A DNA stretch of 64,000 nt, from contig JAWKYG010000006.1 of assembly GCA_041396585.1 (NCBI GenBank), positions 1 to 64,000 of the forward strand, in the 5' to 3' direction. Below are positions 43,068 through 54,012 of the stretch, one piece after another. The position numbers were made by a program, and so were the translations under genes. Under the pieces are notes generated by a model. That model saw nothing but the letters and a program-made list of their open reading frames with translations, had not been told where the DNA came from and ran no database searches. Positions within the stretch are counted from its first letter, which is position 1. Each line of letters starts with the position of its first letter. Origin of the DNA: JAUIAI01 sp041396585. GTDB lineage: Bacteria; Pseudomonadota; Gammaproteobacteria; Burkholderiales; Burkholderiaceae_E.

Positions 43068-45506
43068 ATGCGCATCCTGAAGTCGTCACTGCGATCCCCC
43101 CTGATCCGCCGTATCGCGGTCGTGGTATTCGCGTGCATTCTGGCGATCGAGGCGGTGCTGCTGGTGACCTCGTATTTCTCCGAGCGGCAACGCCTGATGG
43201 CCCATGTGGCCACGGCAGCCGAGATGCTCGCACCGGCGTTCATCGACGAGGACCCGGTGACGCTGGCCCGGCTGATGGACAATCCACATGCGCGCTATCC
43301 GCTGATCGGCTACCGGATCGACCGCCTCGGACGCGAACCGGTCATGGCCGGCCGGCAAACCCCGGACATACGCCCCGATAGCGTGGCCTGGTCGTATCAG
43401 GATGGCGAGCAATCGCACTTCATCGTGCGAAGAGCGCTGCCCGACGGGGCGTCGGCGACCGACCGATTGACCCTGATCTTCGATGTCCGGGCGATCGAAG
43501 CCGCGATGCGCGCCTATGTGCTTCGTATCGTCGGGCTGGTGGTGCTCATCACCGCGTTCGTGACCGCCGGCACGCTGATCGCGCTCGGGCCGATCCTGCT
43601 CACCCCCCTTCTCCGTCTGCGTCGTCTGCTGCGATCGGCCGGGCACCCGGATCTGCCCCGCCAGCCCCCGCCGATCGAACAACTGAGCCGCACCGATGAG
43701 ATCGGGGATGTTTACCGAGCCTTCGATCTGATGCTCGATTCCCTCGATCGCTCGCAGGCCGAGAATCGCGAGGTTGCCGCCCGGTTTCAAGACTTTGCCA
43801 GTCTGGGCGCCGACTGCTTCTGGGAATTGGACCAGAACCTGCGTCTGCGCTTCATCGCCGGCGATCTTCAAAACCTGTTCAGTTGTTCGCCCGAATGCCT
43901 GCGAGACCTGTCATTGCGAACCCTGCTTCGGGAACGCGGGCTGTCCGCGCGCCAGGCCCGCGTCTTGATTCGCGCAGTGCGCGAGGACGGCTACTGGGAC
44001 GGTCATTTCGAGCCGGATCATGGCGGTGAACACCGGCTGTTCGTCAGAGTGACCGCGCGTGTCATTCTCGATCAGGATGGCCGACTGCGCGCCGTGCGCG
44101 GCATCATCGCCGATATCACGGCCGAGAGTCTGATGGCGACCGAACTCGAGCACCTGGCCGCCCATGATGCGCTTACAGGCCTGCTCAACCGCCGTGCCTT
44201 CGATGGCCACGTCACCCACGCCCTGGAGGCACGCAACACGCGCGACACGCCGGCCACGCTCTGCGTGCTCGATCTGGACCGCTTCAAGGCGGTCAACGAC
44301 CAGTGTGGCCATGCCGCCGGCGATGCCCTGCTGCGGCAGGTGGCAGATCTGCTACACCGGCACATCCGGCAGGGAGATCTCGCAGCGCGCATCGGCGGCG
44401 ACGAGTTCGCACTGCTGCTCACCGGCTGCCGCCTGGCCCAGGGCATGCGCATCGCCGAGACGATCCGTCACGCGATCAGCCGCTTTCGCTTCGACTGGCA
44501 GGGCAGCAGGCACGATATCGGCGTGAGCATCGGTGTGGCCGAGCTCGACCCGATGCTCGGTCAGGCCGCCGACATGATGCGGGCAGCCGACGCCTGCTGC
44601 ATCAAGGCCAAGCAGGCCGGCCGCAATCAGGTTCGGGTGTTCCGTCCGCAGGATCAGGACGACAGCGCCGAGCGTGCGTCGATCACCTGCATGAATCAGA
44701 TCGGTTCGGCGCTCGAGCACCGGCGCTTCGAGCTCTACTATCAACCCGCGGTCGATCTCGCCCAGACCGTCAATGGCGAGTTCCCGGCCGAATCTCCCTC
44801 GCCCTATTACGAAATCCTGGTTCGCATGCGCACCGAGGACGGACGTCTGCTCGCACCGGGTGCCTTCCTGCCCACGGCCGAGCGACACCGCTTGATCGAA
44901 AGCATCGACCGCCATGTGGTGGAGCGGGTGTTCGGCTGGCTGAGCCGCCATGGGGGCGTGATCGATTCCAAGACCACGATCGCGATCAATCTGTCCGCCG
45001 CATCGGTGGCCAACGCGTCGTTTCGAACATTCGTGGCCGAGAGCCTTCAGAACTCGGGCATCGATCCATCGCGGCTGTGCTACGAGATCAGCGAGACTGC
45101 GACGGTTCACGATATATCGGGCAGCGTCCGCTTCCTGAATGCCATGCGCGATCTCGGGTCACGGGTGGCGATCGATGACTTCGGCACCGGCCTGTCGTCG
45201 CTGGAGCACCTCAAACATCTGCCCATCGACTACGTCAAGATCGATGGCGCCTTCGTGCGCGAAATCGCGCGCAATGCGATCGACCGATCGATGGTGGAGT
45301 GCGTGGTCAAGATCGCCGAGCTCATCGGGGTGACCACGATCGCCGAAGAGGTCAGCGATGCGACGATCGCCGCAGCGCTGCGAAGTGCAGGCGTGCGCTT
45401 CGCACAGGGCTTCTGGTATGCCGAGCCATTGCCCCTGGACTCGGTGCTGAAGGCCCGGGCGAACCCGGCCCTGGAAACCCCGCGGGCGCTGAGCCCGGAG
45501 ATCTGA
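43068..45506 (+). CDS. GGDEF/EAL c-di-GMP protein with HAMP and PAS
   Basis: Membrane-bound c-di-GMP signalling protein of 812 residues. Order: membrane helix (about 11-33), periplasmic sensor (34-148), second helix (150-180), HAMP (about 180-235), PAS (about 245-360), GGDEF (about 365-530), EAL (about 540-800). The GGDEF motif is intact (RIGGDEF at about 441-447). The EAL motif reads EIL (YEILVRM), but DDFGTGLSS, KIDGAFV and AEEV are kept, so phosphodiesterase activity remains possible. The ATG at 43068 starts just before the first helix. It is the only c-di-GMP turnover gene in the window. Confidence 0.92.
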   Translation: MRILKSSLRSPLIRRIAVVVFACILAIEAVLLVTSYFSERQRLMAHVATAAEMLAPAFIDEDPVTLARLMDNPHARYPLIGYRIDRLGREPVMAGRQTPDIRPDSVAWSYQDGEQSHFIVRRALPDGASATDRLTLIFDVRAIEAAMRAYVLRIVGLVVLITAFVTAGTLIALGPILLTPLLRLRRLLRSAGHPDLPRQPPPIEQLSRTDEIGDVYRAFDLMLDSLDRSQAENREVAARFQDFASLGADCFWELDQNLRLRFIAGDLQNLFSCSPECLRDLSLRTLLRERGLSARQARVLIRAVREDGYWDGHFEPDHGGEHRLFVRVTARVILDQDGRLRAVRGIIADITAESLMATELEHLAAHDALTGLLNRRAFDGHVTHALEARNTRDTPATLCVLDLDRFKAVNDQCGHAAGDALLRQVADLLHRHIRQGDLAARIGGDEFALLLTGCRLAQGMRIAETIRHAISRFRFDWQGSRHDIGVSIGVAELDPMLGQAADMMRAADACCIKAKQAGRNQVRVFRPQDQDDSAERASITCMNQIGSALEHRRFELYYQPAVDLAQTVNGEFPAESPSPYYEILVRMRTEDGRLLAPGAFLPTAERHRLIESIDRHVVERVFGWLSRHGGVIDSKTTIAINLSAASVANASFRTFVAESLQNSGIDPSRLCYEISETATVHDISGSVRFLNAMRDLGSRVAIDDFGTGLSSLEHLKHLPIDYVKIDGAFVREIARNAIDRSMVECVVKIAELIGVTTIAEEVSDATIAAALRSAGVRFAQGFWYAEPLPLDSVLKARANPALETPRALSPEI

Positions 45507-45561
45507 GCCGCGCCGCGCCCACGATCAGCCGCCCGACAACACCCGCTGGCAAGCATGAAGC

Positions 45562-48500
45562 CTAGGCGACCTTCTCCCGCACCAGCTCGGTGACCGGCGC
45601 CTGCACATCACGCTGGCGCCATTGCTGCTCCAACGCCTGCCAGCGTGTTCTGGCCTCGCTCAGGTGGCGCACCTTGACATGACCAAAGCCGCGGATTCGC
45701 TCGGCCACCTCGGCAATCTCGACCGCAAGCGGTAGCGAGCGATCGTTCAGCTCGCCAAGCAAGGCGCGGATGCGTGCCTCGTATTCATCGATCAGCGCGC
45801 GTTCGGTGCGCCGCTCCTCGGTCTTGCCGAACGGATCGAGTGCGCCGCCACGCAACCACCGAAAACGTGCCAGGATGCCCAGCGCCGTGAGCATCCAGGG
45901 GCCGAACTCGCGCTTTTTCAGCTCGCCGGTGGCCGGATCGCGCTTGGCCAGGATCGGCGGTGCCATGTTGAAGCGGATCTCGCCGACGTTTTCGAACTCG
46001 GCCTCGAGCTGCTGGCGGAACGCCGGCAGCGAGAACAGCCGCGCCACTCGTATTCATCCTTGTAGGCCATGAGCTGGTTGGCCCATGCGCGACCGCGGGT
46101 TTCCGCAGTTCGCCCTCGCCCGCGACGCGGGTCTCGGCTGCCGCGCGGACTTCGTCGACCAATGCACGATAGCGCCGCGCCAGGCGCTTGTTCTGATAGT
46201 CGGTGAGCACTGATTCGCGGCGCGATCAGCGTATCGACATCCATCTGCGCGGGCGCGACCACCGCCGCACCGGGATCGCCCACGGCCTTCTCGACGGCTG
46301 CGGGATCATGCACCCACAGGCGCCCCCAGGACAGCGCGCGCTTGTTGAACTCGACCTGCACATTGTTCAGTTCGATCGCGCGTTCGATGGCGGCCACCGA
46401 CAGCGGCAGCCAGCCCAGTTGCAGCGCGACGCCGACCATGAACATGTTCGTCGCAATGGTGTCACCGCTGAGCGCCAGCGCGAGCCCCGTGCCATCGACA
46501 TAGCGGATGTGATCGGCCTGGAGCTTCTCGGCCACCTTGCGCGCCAGCAGGCTGGTGTCGACACGGGCGTCGGGATTGGAGGTGAAGGCCGCGGTCTGCT
46601 GCACCCGGTCATTGCCGATGAAGCGGGTTTTCTGGGGATCAGGCTGCGAAAGCACTCGTCATTGAGCGCCGCCACCATATCGAAGCCAAGCACGAGATCG
46701 GCCTCGCCCAGGCCGAGACGATTGCCGCGCAGGCCGGCCGTGTCGGTGGCGATCTGTAGATGGCTGTAGACCGCGCCGTTCTTTTGTGACAGACCGGTCA
46801 TGTCGTAGGTGGACACCGCGCGCCCTTCCAGGTGGCCGGCCATGGCCAGCACAGCACCGACGGTGATGACCCCGGTTCCGCCGATGCCCGGAATCATCAC
46901 CCCATAGGCCGCATCACCCAGGGCGTACTCCGCGGCTCGGGCAGCGCGATGCGCGAACGGGGCGCCTGCGGCTGGCCACCCCCGGAATACGACGCGGGCC
47001 GGGCGCCCGGCAAGGTGACGAACGACGGGCAGAATCCCTTCAGGCAGGAGAAATCCCTTGCTGCAGCTGGACTGATTGATGCGCCGCTTGCGCCCCAGCG
47101 CCGTCTCGCGCGGCTCGATGCTCACACAGCTCGACTGCTGCGAGCAATCGCCGCAGCCCTCGCAGACCGCATCGTAGATGTACTCACGTTTGTCCGGATC
47201 AGGGAACTCGCCGCGCTTGCGCCGGCGGCGCTTCGGCCGCGCAGGTTCACTCATAGAGCAGCACCGTGCAACCAGGCATCTCGCGCAGCTCACGCTGAAC
47301 CGCATCGAGCTGGTCGCGGTGCTCGATGCGCACATCGGCGGGAAGACCACTGCCGCGATGCCGATCGGGGTCGTCGGAGACCAGCACCAGCTTGCGCACG
47401 CCTTCGTCGAGCACCTGTCTGGCAATGCCCGAGACCGAGATCGGCCCGTCCACCGGCTGGCCGCCGGTCATGGCGACCGCGTCGTTGTAGAGAATCTTGT
47501 AGGTGATGTTCGCGCCACTGGCCACCGCAGCGCGGATCGCGAGCAGGCCGGAATGGTAATAGGTGCCATCACCGAGGTTCTGGAACACATGGGGGCGCGA
47601 GGTGTACTGATGCGCGCCCACCCAGGTCAGCCCCTCGCCGCCCATCTGGGTGCCCAGCAGCGTGCCGGGACGGGCCCACATGGCCATGCCATGACAGCCG
47701 ATGCCCGAGATCGCGTTGCTGCCCTCGGGCAGGCGGGTCGAGGTGTTATGCGGGCAGCCCGAACAAAAGAACGGCAGACGCGAGGCCTCGACCGGCGCGA
47801 TCACGGTCAGCAGGGTGCGCCGCCATGAGCGGGCCGCCTCGACCCGGTTGGCGAGATCGTCGTCCCAGATGCCATTGGCGCGCAAGCGGGCCGCGATCAA
47901 CAGCGCCAGATCCAGGGACTCGAGCGCGACATCGGCCGGAATCATCGGTGCGCCCGTGTCATCGGTCTTGCCGGTGATGCGCGGGCGCTCGGCGCGGTTG
48001 TAGAGCAATGCCGCGGCCTGCGCCTCGACGAAAGAGGCCTTTTCTTCGATGAAGCAGAGTTCCTGTTTGCCTTCGGCGAAGGCCAGCAGCGCCTGCGGCT
48101 CGAGCGGCCAGAGAAGACCCACCTTGTACACCGCCACGCCGAGCGCATTCGCACGGTCCTCGTCGATACCGAGCGCCCGCAGGCCCGACGCACGTCGTGC
48201 CAGCCTTGCCCGCCGTGACCAGCCCCATCTTGGCGCCGGGCCGGTCCGAGCGTGACCCGATCGATCCGATTGGCGCGTGCGAATGCCTGCACGATCGGCA
48301 GGCGGTGGCGGCGCACGATCTGCTCGTCACGGGCGGGCGCGAACACGCCGCGGAAATGCACGCCCTCGGGCGGCATCTCGACCGGCTCATGGGCTTGGAT
48401 CTCGAAGCCCTCGAGCGAGAAATCACTGGTCATCGTCTGCTCGGCGGTTTCGTTGACCATCTTGAAACCGACCCAGCAGCCGCTGGCTCGCGACATTGCC

Positions 48501-49066
48501 CAGCCGAGCAGCGCGAACGGCACCACCTCGGCGGCATCGGCCGGATAGAGCGTGGGAATCGAATGGGCGGCGAAGGCCTGCTGACTGTGGTGGGCGATGG
48601 TCGAGGACTTGCCCGGATGATCATCGCCCACGACGGCCAGCACGCCGCCGTTCGGATGGGTGCCGGAGTAGTTGCCATGTTTGAGCGGATCGCCGGAGCG
48701 ATCGACCCCCGGGCCCTTGCCGTACCACATGCCGAACACGCCATCGACCGTGGCTTCACCCATCACCTTCAGCTGCTGCGTGCCCCAGACCGCGGTCGCG
48801 GCCAGATCCTCGTTGATCCCGGGTTGGAACGTGATATCGGCGGCCTTGACATGGGAGCGGGCGGCCCAGAGCGCCTGGTCCACGCCGCCCAGCGGCGAGC
48901 CACGATAGCCCGAGACATAACCTGCGGTGTTCAGACCATGACGACGATCGAGCGCTCGCTGCAGGATCAGCGCGCGCACCAGCGCCTGCGCACCATTGAT
49001 CAGCACCTTGCCGTCATGGCGGGTGTATTTGTCGTCGAGGGCGACGGCATCGGACGGGGCATTCAT
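45562..49066 (-). pseudogene. Indolepyruvate ferredoxin oxidoreductase (fused), multiply frameshifted
   Basis: Fused aerobic-type enzyme of about 1,168 codons that oxidatively decarboxylates aryl pyruvates. The N-terminal TPP/pyrimidine part (YVSGYRGSPLGGVD, GKGPGVDRSGDPLKHGN) and the C-terminal parts (CEGCGDCSQQSSC, IPGIGGTGVITVGAVL, DMTGLSQKNGAV, NKRALSWGRLWVHDP) are all recognisable, but in several frames. I count about ten lesions: near 48239, 48203, 48182, an in-frame TGA plus 2-bp loss at 47246-47270, 47055-47057, about 46935, 46634-46637, about 46220, about 46085 and about 46048. Between lesions the protein is well conserved. The divergent neighbour at 49282 is intact. Confidence 0.88.
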
Positions 49067-49281
49067 CGCTTTCTCCAGCGCCGGCAGGCAAACACCCGGG
49101 GCGCAAAGGCCACCGGGCGGCGACGGGAATCATCGATCGCCCAGGCGGTGGGGTCTCCAATGGGTCAATGATAAGCCGAGCGCCTGGCGCAGCGCGGTTC
49201 GGCCTGCGCCGATGGTGTGCCCGGGCAGGACTGGGCGCACAATACGCCGCGCCCGATAGCCGCGCCCCTTGGAGACATGAC

Positions 49282-50673
49282 ATGACCGATGCCGAGTTGA
49301 TCTCGCGCCTGATCGCCGCCACCGACCCCGGCTGCGTGGTTGCCCCCGACGACGCCAGGGGCCGTCCGATATCGCCGCAAGGTCATCAGATGGCAGCCGT
49401 GCCGATCCTTCGCCCGGCCAGCACCGCCCAGGTGGTCAGCTGCCTGCAACTCTGCGCACAGGCCGGTCGCTGCCTGATTCCGCTGGGTGGCGGCACCAAC
49501 TACGCCGGCTCGACCAAGCCGGCCACCGGCCAGGAGTGGTATCTGTCGCTCGAGCGCATGAATCGCATCGAGGAAATCGACGCTGCCTCGCGGACCGCCG
49601 TGGTCGGTGCCGGCGTGATTCTGGAAACCTTGCAGCGCGCAGCGCGCGAGGCCGGTCTGCAGTTCGCGGTGGATCTCGGCGGGCGCGGCTCGGCCACCGT
49701 CGGCGGACTGATCTCGACCAATGCGGGCGGCGAACGCGTGTTGCGCTACGGCATGATGCGCGAGCAGGTGATCGGCATCGAGGTGGTGCTGGCCGACGGC
49801 CGGATCGTCGACCTGATGGATCGGGTGATCAAGAACAATGCCGGCTATGACATCAAGCAGCTGTTCATCGGCAGCGAAGGCACGATCGGTGTGGTCACCC
49901 GTGCCGTGCTGCGGCTTCGCCCGGCGCCGATCTCCACCCAGACCGCACTGCTCGCCCTGCCCGATATCGATCGCGCGGCCGAGCTGATCAACCGGATCGA
50001 GGCCCGACTCGGCGGCACGCTGTCGGCCTTCGAGCTGCTCTGGCCCGAGTTCTATCAAACCATGTGCGGCGGAGAAGCCACCAAACACCGGCCGCCCGTG
50101 CGGCTCGACGCCGACGGTTATGTGCTGATGGAGGCCGAGGGCGGAAATCCGCAGACCGATGCGCAAATCTTCGAGAACATGCTCGGCGAGCTGCTCGAGG
50201 ACGGGCTGATCGACGATGCCGCGCTCGCTCAGTCGCATGCCGAGCGTGAGGCAATGTGGCTGATCCGCAATGACATTCCTTACTACGTGCAGCGTGCGGG
50301 CCCGGGCGCGGCCTTCGACATCAGTGTGCCGATCAGTCAGATGCCGGATTATGTCCGCGAGCTGAGGGCGTCGCTCGATACGCAATTCCCCGGCGCGCGC
50401 GCGACGGTCTTCGGCCACGCCGCCGACAACAATCTGCACATCGGCGTGAGCTGGGGCGACAAGGTGCAGGACCACTATGACCAGATTGCCGAGTGCGTCT
50501 ATGCCGGTGTGGTCTCACGCAATGGCTCGATCTCGGCCGAGCACGGCATCGGGTTGGACAAGCGCCTGTCGTTTCATCGGCACAAACAACCGGCCGCGCT
50601 GGCAGTGATGGGTGAGCTCAAATCGCTGCTGGATCCAAACGGGCTCCTGAACCCGGGCAAGGTGCTTGCTTGA
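49282..50673 (+). CDS. FAD-linked D-2-hydroxyacid dehydrogenase (GlcD/D2HGDH-like)
   Basis: Flavoprotein of 463 residues with the PCMH FAD fold: LIPLGGGTNYAGSTKPA, DLGGRGSATVGGLISTNAGGERVLRYG and KNNAGYDIKQLFIGSEGTIGVVT. The C-terminal cap has FGHAADNNLHIGVSWGD, SAEHGIGLDKR and LLDPNGLLNPGKVLA, which point to D-2-hydroxyglutarate or D-lactate as substrate type. The ATG at 49282 has GGAGA 7 nt upstream. It is divergent from the indolepyruvate oxidoreductase gene. Confidence 0.9.
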   Translation: MTDAELISRLIAATDPGCVVAPDDARGRPISPQGHQMAAVPILRPASTAQVVSCLQLCAQAGRCLIPLGGGTNYAGSTKPATGQEWYLSLERMNRIEEIDAASRTAVVGAGVILETLQRAAREAGLQFAVDLGGRGSATVGGLISTNAGGERVLRYGMMREQVIGIEVVLADGRIVDLMDRVIKNNAGYDIKQLFIGSEGTIGVVTRAVLRLRPAPISTQTALLALPDIDRAAELINRIEARLGGTLSAFELLWPEFYQTMCGGEATKHRPPVRLDADGYVLMEAEGGNPQTDAQIFENMLGELLEDGLIDDAALAQSHAEREAMWLIRNDIPYYVQRAGPGAAFDISVPISQMPDYVRELRASLDTQFPGARATVFGHAADNNLHIGVSWGDKVQDHYDQIAECVYAGVVSRNGSISAEHGIGLDKRLSFHRHKQPAALAVMGELKSLLDPNGLLNPGKVLA

Positions 50674-50779
50674 TGCCTTCAACCGGCGCTGTCCTGGCGT
50701 GGTTGGCGGCGCGCATCGCCTGCATCGTATGATTGGCCGGTGATGCGCCCCGGGGCTGATCTGATCAACGGAGGTTCGA

Positions 50780-51133
50780 ATGGGCTGGTTCTCCAAGAGC
50801 GACGAAAACTTCTTCCTGTCCACCGTGGTCCCGCGTGGCGAGGGTGCCTCGGTGGCCAGCTATCTGGGCGTGGTGCACGGCGAGGCGATCATCGGCGCGA
50901 ACATCTTTCGCGACATGTTCTCCTCGATTCGCGATGTCGTCGGCGGACGCGCCGGCGGATATGAGCGGGCACTGTCCGGAGCCCGCGAAGCCGCGCTCGA
51001 AGACATGGTCGCGGCGGCCCGCGAAATGGGCGCCGACGGCATCATCGGGATCGACGTCGATTACGAAGTGCTTGGCGAAAACAACGGCATGATGATGGTC
51101 GCGGTCAGCGGGACGGCCGTGAAGATGACCTGA
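50780..51133 (+). CDS. YbjQ-family heavy-metal-binding-domain protein
   Basis: Protein of 117 residues of the UPF0145/YbjQ family. The segments LGVVHGEAIIGANIFRDMFSSIRDVVGGRAGGYE, AREAALEDMVAAAREMGADGIIGIDVDYEVLG and MMMVAVSGTAV are diagnostic. The fold is a pentamer-forming domain of unknown function. It lies 31 bp before the GCS2-like gene on the same strand. AACGGAGG precedes the start. Confidence 0.9.
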   Translation: MGWFSKSDENFFLSTVVPRGEGASVASYLGVVHGEAIIGANIFRDMFSSIRDVVGGRAGGYERALSGAREAALEDMVAAAREMGADGIIGIDVDYEVLGENNGMMMVAVSGTAVKMT

Positions 51134-51164
51134 GCCCGCCGGGGCCACCACAGACGGAGTTCCC

Positions 51165-52589
51165 ATGGGCGAGGAAATCGCCTCCGACGGCTTCGCGCAG
51201 GCGGATTTCCAGGCCTTTGGCGAGCGCCTGGCCGATGAAACCCGTCTGCTGCGCCAGATGCTCGACGGGCACAAGACCCGCGAGGCTGTGCCCATGGTCG
51301 GCTTCGAGCTCGAGGCCTGGATCATCGATCATGCCGGCCTGCCCGGACCCGACAACGCGAAGCTGCTGGCCAGGCTCGCCGACCCGCTGGTGGTTGCCGA
51401 ACTCGCGCGATTCAATCTCGAACTGAACGGCAACCCGCAATCGCCGCGTGGCGAGGGGCTGGTCACGCTTGAAACCGAACTGGCGCAGACCTGGGATCGG
51501 TGCCAGGCGGGCGCGCACGAAATGTCGCGCGCGCTGGTGGCGATCGGCATTCTGCCCACGCTGCGCGAGGACGACCTGAATGTCGAGCACATGTCCGAGG
51601 GCAACCGCTATGCGGCGTTGAACCGTCAGGTGCTCGATGCCCGTGGCGGCAGCCCGTTGCGGCTGGACATCCGCGGCGCGGACCGTCTCGCGATCGCCCA
51701 TCCGAATGTGTTGCTCGAAGCCGCCGCCACCTCGTTCCAGGTGCACTTCCAGACCCCCGCCTCACAGGGGCTGCGCGCATTCAACGCCTCCTGCCTGGTG
51801 TCGGCCCCGATGGTCGCGCTGGCCGCGAATTCACCCTATCTGTTCCAATGCGAACTCTGGGACGAAACCCGTATTCCCCTGTTCGAGCAGGCGGTCGATA
51901 CCAGCCCGATTACCGGCGAGGCGCCACACCGGGTCACTTTCGGAGAAGACTGGCTGCAAGACTCGCTGGCCGAATGCTTCGAGGACAATCTCGAGCGCTT
52001 TCCGCCGCTGTTGCCACGGCTTCTCGAGGATCCTCCCTCGCAGCTGCATCATCTGCGATTGCACAACGGCACGATCTGGCGCTGGAACCGTCCGCTGGTC
52101 AGTGTGCACGATGATGGCAGTGTCAGCCTGCGCATCGAACACAGGGTGTTGCCCGCCGGGCCCACCATCATGGACATGATGGCCAATGCCGCCTGCTATG
52201 TGGGCCTCGCGCAGGCCCTTTCCTGCCAGGACGGCCCGCCCCAGGCTTCACTGTCTTTCGCCAGCGCGCGCGAGAACTTCTATCAGGCCGCCCGGCTCGG
52301 CATCGATGCGCGCATCTGCTGGCCAGGCATCGGCGAGATCGATTGTCGCCGTCTGATCCTGGACACCTTGCTGCCGCTGGCCGATGACGGCCTGGCCCGG
52401 CTGCAGGTGTCGGCGGCGATCCGGCGCCGCTACCTGGAGGTGATCCGCGCACGCGTGGCCGGCGGCCAGACCGGCGCCCGCTGGCAACGGGCCTACATCC
52501 GCGAACACGGCCGCAGCTTCCCGAGACTGCTGGCCGCCTATTGCGAGCATCAGCGCAGCGGCATGCCGGTGCACGAGTGGCCGGTGTAG
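51165..52589 (+). CDS. GCS2-type glutamate-cysteine ligase-like protein
   Basis: Carboxylate-amine ligase-like protein of 474 residues. The active-site segment MVGFELEAWIID, the N-rich ELNGNPQSP, and VHFQTPASQGLRAFNASCLVSAPMVALAANSP and LRIEHRVLPAGPTIMDMMAN fit the glutamate-cysteine ligase/GCS2 superfamily. The true substrate is unknown; it need not make glutathione. It is convergent with the serine hydrolase gene (10 bp). Confidence 0.82.
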   Translation: MGEEIASDGFAQADFQAFGERLADETRLLRQMLDGHKTREAVPMVGFELEAWIIDHAGLPGPDNAKLLARLADPLVVAELARFNLELNGNPQSPRGEGLVTLETELAQTWDRCQAGAHEMSRALVAIGILPTLREDDLNVEHMSEGNRYAALNRQVLDARGGSPLRLDIRGADRLAIAHPNVLLEAAATSFQVHFQTPASQGLRAFNASCLVSAPMVALAANSPYLFQCELWDETRIPLFEQAVDTSPITGEAPHRVTFGEDWLQDSLAECFEDNLERFPPLLPRLLEDPPSQLHHLRLHNGTIWRWNRPLVSVHDDGSVSLRIEHRVLPAGPTIMDMMANAACYVGLAQALSCQDGPPQASLSFASARENFYQAARLGIDARICWPGIGEIDCRRLILDTLLPLADDGLARLQVSAAIRRRYLEVIRARVAGGQTGARWQRAYIREHGRSFPRLLAAYCEHQRSGMPVHEWPV

Positions 52590-52599
52590 GCGGGCAGGC

Positions 52600-54012
52600 T
52601 CACGCGCGACCACCGGGCGCAGACAGGGCGTTGAATCGTGTGAGCAAGGCATCGGCCGCCGCAGCGGCGGGCAACAGCCGTGTGCCGCCCAGCCACAGCT
52701 CCCGCGCCCGGCCCTGATCATCGGTGACCAGCCGCGCGATTTCGCCATAGCTGGCCAGGCCCGGTGCCTTGACGATACTCGCTCGCAGCGGGTCGTCGAC
52801 GAGCGGCGCCAGTTCGATCGCATCGAACAAGGGATTGGGCAGCGACGCCTGCCCGACGAGGATGCGCCTGCCGGTCGCGAGCACCAGGTAGGCGATCCAG
52901 TCAGACCACCAGATGCCGTTCCAGGCCTGCCAGGCGAGCGGCGCGCGACCATCGCGGCGAGCGGCCGTCAGCAGGGCCATCGCCCCATCCACCCAGAGCG
53001 GCGCCAGGCCATCCGCACTATTGCTGATCATGCTCACGGTAAAACCGGCATCGGGTGAGTGCAGAGTGCGCGACAACATCCCGGGAAAAACGCCGGCATG
53101 CCCAAAGGAGACAGTTTCTCCGGGCGCCTGGGTGAGCATCCCCAGCCCGTACCAACGACCTGCGCTCGCATCGGGCTCTGGCCAACGGGGCTCGATCATC
53201 TCCCGACGGCTTTGCGCGCTGAGCAGCGGATGCTCACGCGCGGGATCGAGCCCGCCAAAAAAACGCGCGAGGTCGGCGGCCGTACTGATGAATCCGCCCG
53301 CGGGTGCGAGCGCATCGGTCGACATGCCGACATCCACCGGGACGCGGCGCCCCAGTGGCCACACAGCACTGTGTCCGTGCGCGAGCCGCCATCCGCGCGA
53401 GGCCGGGTTGCCGATGGGTGTGTCCGGCAGCGTCGAATGCAGACCCAATGGGCCCAACAGGGCTTCGGCCATCCAGTGCCGATAGGCCTGTCCGGTCACC
53501 GATTCGATGACCATGCCGAGCATGGCGTAGCCGTGATTCGAATACTTGAACCGCGAGCCTGGCTCGATCACCGGCCCCTCAGCGAGTTCGACGAGCAACT
53601 CGTCGCGCGTCTTGAACGGACGCCGCGCCCCCCACTGTCCACTGTCGGCGCCGTCTCGGGTCAGGCCCGCCGTGTGTGTCAGGAGTGCGCTCAGGGGGCG
53701 CGCGGCGACCGCCGGATGCAAACCTGTGATGAATCGCCCGAGCGGGTCGGAGAGTTCGAGCAGGCCGCGCTCACGAAGCACCATGATGGCCGCGGCCGTG
53801 AATGACTTGGAATGCGAGGCGACCCGCAACCGATGCTCGGGGGTCAAACGCTCACCTGTGGTCAGATCGGCGAGGCCATAGCAGGCATCGAACACCAGCG
53901 CGCCACGATCCGCGACAGCAACCGCCACTCCGGGTTGGGCGTGCGTCTGAATCTGGTGACGCAGCCAGGGATCGAGCACCATTGCGGCGTCTGGTCGGAC
54001 ATCTGATGACAT
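52600..54012 (-). CDS. Serine hydrolase (beta-lactamase class C / AmpC-like fold)
   Basis: Penicillin-binding-protein-like hydrolase of 470 residues. The nucleophile motif is S66-H-S-K69, the second motif Y-S-N (about 157-159) and the third box reads HAG (FGHAGVFPG) instead of KTG, as in class C-like esterases and DD-peptidases. No signal peptide is visible, so it is probably cytoplasmic. A C-terminal domain of about 110 residues follows the catalytic part. The start is the ATG at 54012, not an in-frame TTG at 54027. Its substrate is unknown; beta-lactam resistance should not be assumed. Confidence 0.85.
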   Translation of the reverse strand: MSSDVRPDAAMVLDPWLRHQIQTHAQPGVAVAVADRGALVFDACYGLADLTTGERLTPEHRLRVASHSKSFTAAAIMVLRERGLLELSDPLGRFITGLHPAVAARPLSALLTHTAGLTRDGADSGQWGARRPFKTRDELLVELAEGPVIEPGSRFKYSNHGYAMLGMVIESVTGQAYRHWMAEALLGPLGLHSTLPDTPIGNPASRGWRLAHGHSAVWPLGRRVPVDVGMSTDALAPAGGFISTAADLARFFGGLDPAREHPLLSAQSRREMIEPRWPEPDASAGRWYGLGMLTQAPGETVSFGHAGVFPGMLSRTLHSPDAGFTVSMISNSADGLAPLWVDGAMALLTAARRDGRAPLAWQAWNGIWWSDWIAYLVLATGRRILVGQASLPNPLFDAIELAPLVDDPLRASIVKAPGLASYGEIARLVTDDQGRARELWLGGTRLLPAAAAADALLTRFNALSAPGGRA

